From contig JAKLIY010000009.1 of NCBI GenBank assembly GCA_022709365.1, positions 1 through 64,000 on the forward strand: 64,000 nt of DNA, given 5' to 3'. Positions 61,945 through 64,000 of this stretch are shown here, piece after piece. This stretch comes from Pseudomonadota bacterium (GTDB lineage Bacteria > Pseudomonadota > Gammaproteobacteria > Competibacterales > Competibacteraceae). Within the stretch, counting starts at the first letter, position 1. Each line of letters begins with the position of its first letter. The position numbers and the translations under genes are program-made. The notes under the pieces were generated by a model. It made no database searches. It was given only the letters and a program-made list of their open reading frames with translations, and was not told the DNA's origin.

Positions 61945-62646
61945 ATGCTGGCGCGCGCCCTGCTGATTGCTGCGGCCTTGATCGGACTGTATGTCCTGGT
62001 TCGCTGGCTGCGCCGTTCTCCGTGGAGCGCATGGGCCGGGCGGGCGGTAATCGCTCTCGGCATCGTCGGCTTTCTGCTGTTGCTCACCGTGCGCGGCGGT
62101 GCTGAGGTCACCCTGCCCCTGCTGGTCGGCTTGGCTCCGTTCCTGCTCCGCTGGCTGAATGCCCGACGTCCCCCAGCCTCGATCACTGACTCGAACGCTC
62201 TTGGTCAATCCACCGTCGCCACCCGTTTTTTGAACATGACGTTGGATCACACCACTGGTGCGATGAGCGGTGAGGTCCGGGAAGGTTGTTTCGCCGGGCG
62301 TGCGTTGCTGGAACTGAACCTTCAAGAGCTGCTGGCGCTTTGGCGGGAATGTCAGGCAGACTCGCAGTCGGTGGCGGTTCTGGAAGCTTACTTGGACCGT
62401 CATGCTGAATCGGGCTGGCGGGAAAGGCTGCACGAAGCAGAGTCAGCTGCTGATTCGCCGGCGACGATGGGCATCATGAGCCGCGCTGAGGCGTACCAGA
62501 TTCTCGGCTTGTCGCCCGGTGCCGCCGAGGCAGAGGTCCAAGCAGCCTACCGCCGTCTGATCCAGCGGTTGCATCCGGATCACGGTGGCTCTGCCTATTT
62601 GGCGACTCAGTTAAACCGGGCGCGGGAGGTGTTGCTCCGTTCTTAA
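61945..62646 (+). CDS. Membrane-anchored J-domain (DnaJ-like) co-chaperone
   Basis: Two N-terminal hydrophobic segments (about residues 4-20 and 32-72) are followed by a helical middle domain. A C-terminal J domain (about 178-233) has the essential HPD at 210-212 in LIQRLHPDHGG. The layout, with the J domain at the very C terminus and a membrane anchor, is like Tim14/Pam18. It should stimulate DnaK at the inner membrane. The stop overlaps the end of the convergent DAHP-synthase-family gene by a few bases. Confidence 0.82.
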   Translation: MLARALLIAAALIGLYVLVRWLRRSPWSAWAGRAVIALGIVGFLLLLTVRGGAEVTLPLLVGLAPFLLRWLNARRPPASITDSNALGQSTVATRFLNMTLDHTTGAMSGEVREGCFAGRALLELNLQELLALWRECQADSQSVAVLEAYLDRHAESGWRERLHEAESAADSPATMGIMSRAEAYQILGLSPGAAEAEVQAAYRRLIQRLHPDHGGSAYLATQLNRAREVLLRS

Positions 62647-63767
62647 AGCCGCCCGTATTGGTGCTGTTCCGCCAATTTCTGGCGCTGTTGGTAGCATTGC
62701 CAAGCGAGGGCAATATCCTCTAAAAACCAGTCCAGTTCACTCATCAGCATCGCCTGTGGCCCATCTACCAGGGCTTTAGCTGGCTCGGGGTGAAAATCTA
62801 CCAGCACCATATTGGCGCCGGCGATGATGCCCTGAACCGCAGTATGCATCAGGTCGAGGATGCCGTCCGGTGAGTTTTCACGGGTTCCCACAGAATGCGA
62901 AGGATCAACGCATACGGGCATGCGGGTCAGTCGTTTGAGTACTGGCACATGACTGAAATCGACTAGATTACGATGGGGATCGCCCATGTTGGTTTTCACC
63001 CCGCGCAGGCAGAACACCACCCGTGAATTGCCTTCGCTGGCCAAGTATTCGGCGGCGTTTAGCGATTCGTTCAGGGTGATGCCAAACCCCCGTTTGAGCA
63101 GTACCGGAAATTCTTGCTGGCGGCCGACCGCTTTCAGCAGTTCGAAATTCTGGGTATTGCGGGTGCCGATCTGGAGCATCACTCCGGTAGGCTGACCAGT
63201 TTGCTCCAGGCATTCATGAATTTCCGCGACATGACTTTCGTGCGTCACCTCCATGGCGATGACCTTGATCCCGTACCGCCCGGCCAGCTCAAAAACATAA
63301 GGCAGGCAAGACTTGCCGTGGCCCTGAAAGGAATAGGGATTGGTGCGCGGCTTGTAAGCGCCCATGCGGGTGCAGATCTGACCGCGTTCGTGCAGGGCCT
63401 TGAGCATGATTTCCACATGTTCCGGGGTGTCAACGGCGCAGAGTCCGGCAAAAATATTTAGGTTGTCCTGGCTGAATTTCACCCCGTTGTATTCGAAGCC
63501 GCTAATTCGTTGCTCGTCCCGATGGCGGCCTAGAATGCGGTATTCTTCGGAAATGCGGATGACCCGCTCGACTCCCGGTAGCGCGTGCAGATCCTCGATA
63601 GACAGGGTTTTGGTATCCCCGATGAGATAGATCTCGGTTAAGGTCTGCTGAGCGCCTTGCACTTTATGCACTCGGGCGGCGATGCCAGGTAGCCGGGACA
63701 GATAGTCCAGTGCTTGCTGGTACTCTTTGGAATTTTCCGTAGCGTTGGAATCCAGAATGACAATCAT
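62643..63767 (-). CDS. DAHP synthase family protein (type I-beta/KDO8P-like), divergent
   Basis: DAHP synthases condense PEP and erythrose-4-phosphate in the first step of the shikimate pathway. The ATG at 63767 gives 374 residues with a ferredoxin-like N-terminal domain (about 1-75, MIVILDSNATE) and a TIM barrel. Motifs include GAYKPRTNPYSFQGHGKSCL, IGTRNTQNFELLKAVGR, PVLLKRGFGITLNE and VCVDPSHSVGTRE. The usual CERGIRT loop reads CLRGVKT here, so a Glu that is usual in the active site is missing, and VTHESH replaces the normal strand-end sequence. It may be a paralogue with changed activity. It is divergent from the MATE gene. Confidence 0.8.
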   Translation of the reverse strand: MIVILDSNATENSKEYQQALDYLSRLPGIAARVHKVQGAQQTLTEIYLIGDTKTLSIEDLHALPGVERVIRISEEYRILGRHRDEQRISGFEYNGVKFSQDNLNIFAGLCAVDTPEHVEIMLKALHERGQICTRMGAYKPRTNPYSFQGHGKSCLPYVFELAGRYGIKVIAMEVTHESHVAEIHECLEQTGQPTGVMLQIGTRNTQNFELLKAVGRQQEFPVLLKRGFGITLNESLNAAEYLASEGNSRVVFCLRGVKTNMGDPHRNLVDFSHVPVLKRLTRMPVCVDPSHSVGTRENSPDGILDLMHTAVQGIIAGANMVLVDFHPEPAKALVDGPQAMLMSELDWFLEDIALAWQCYQQRQKLAEQHQYGRL

Positions 63768-63800
63768 GACGTGTTTTATTCCTGCGAATGATAATGAATT

Positions 63801-63816
63801 CCCCTGCGGTGCGGGG
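63801..63816. repeat. Short inverted repeat in the spacer before the MATE gene
   Basis: CCCC (63801-63804) and GGGG (63813-63816) with partial inner GC pairing form a small hairpin in the 131-base divergent spacer. Its function is unclear. Confidence 0.25.
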
Positions 63817-63898
63817 AGCGCCATACTACCATTGCCCAGCGTAGATGTTAGCTTCCTCTCGCGGGCGAATCTTTTTCTCTAAGCTTCTGCTGTTTCCC

Positions 63899-64000
63899 GT
63901 GAACAAGATTTACCTTGAGGTTCGTGCCTTGCTCCGGATTGGCGGCCCGTTGATGGCAGCCCAACTGGCGCAGATGGGTATGGGGTTTTTCGATACGGTG
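63899..64000 (+). CDS. MATE family efflux transporter (5' part only)
   Basis: From a GTG at 63899 the frame stays open to the edge of the window (34 codons). Its sequence, EVRALLRIGGPLMAAQLAQ followed by MGMGFFDTV, is the typical first membrane helix of NorM-type multidrug/Na+ or H+ antiporters. No clear Shine-Dalgarno is seen, so the exact start is uncertain. Confidence 0.8.
   Translation, partial: MNKIYLEVRALLRIGGPLMAAQLAQMGMGFFDTV

Overview
The window looks like a chromosomal segment of a GC-rich gammaproteobacterium (GC was judged by eye, not calculated). A CysB-type regulator, an E. coli-type SerA, a GltBD glutamate synthase, DUF2058 and DUF3422 proteins and a SlyB-like lipoprotein all point that way. 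Glycogen genes (glgX, glgB, glgC, malQ) together with a class I polyhydroxyalkanoate synthase suggest a storage-polymer-cycling organism, for example a glycogen-accumulating bacterium of the Candidatus Competibacter type. That placement is inference. I saw no tRNA or rRNA gene, CRISPR array or insertion sequence, and no gap between genes exceeds about 300 bases.

Layout. 1-4.6 kb: a frame-shifted AAA-ATPase-like/PD-(D/E)XK gene, an unassigned permease and a PAS-GAF-GAF protein without an output domain. 4.6-8.6 kb: a giant MscS-family channel and a glycine-zipper lipoprotein. 8.6-12.7 kb: a D-2-hydroxyglutarate dehydrogenase-like gene divergent from serA, then two small genes. 12.7-24.5 kb: DUF3422, glgX, a Tus-like replication-terminator protein, cysB, glgB | glgC, malQ, thiM. 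24.5-33.5 kb: gltD, gltB, gdhA and a lone tyrosine recombinase. 33.6-42.6 kb: a KaiC-like/PEP-synthase-like fusion, an N-type ATPase operon (atpC Q R B E F A G, no atpD beta gene) and a dihydrouridine synthase. 42.7-43.8 kb: a KfrA-like gene. 43.8-59.2 kb: a long operon for amino-acid uptake and arylacetyl-CoA formation (livK1, iorA, iorB, livK2, livH, livM, three foreign-looking genes, livG, livF, a CBS-ACT gene, paaK), closed by a hairpin. 59.2-64 kb: phaC, a VWA protein with a membrane J-domain protein, a DAHP-synthase-family gene and the start of a MATE transporter.

How it may work together. The Liv transporter, IorAB and PaaK could import amino acids and turn aryl-pyruvates and aryl-acetates into acyl-CoAs, close to the polymer synthase. 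GltBD and GdhA supply both routes of ammonia assimilation. The glycogen genes make and remodel alpha-glucan. SerA makes 2-hydroxyglutarate as a by-product, and the divergent oxidase would re-oxidise it.

Most unusual points: a C-type-lectin/BACON protein, a transmembrane Ser/Thr kinase and a coiled-coil protein spliced between livM and livG; an N-ATPase operon lacking its beta subunit next to a recombinase and a KaiC/PEP-synthase hybrid; and a Tus-like gene whose upstream region carries a Ter-like core.
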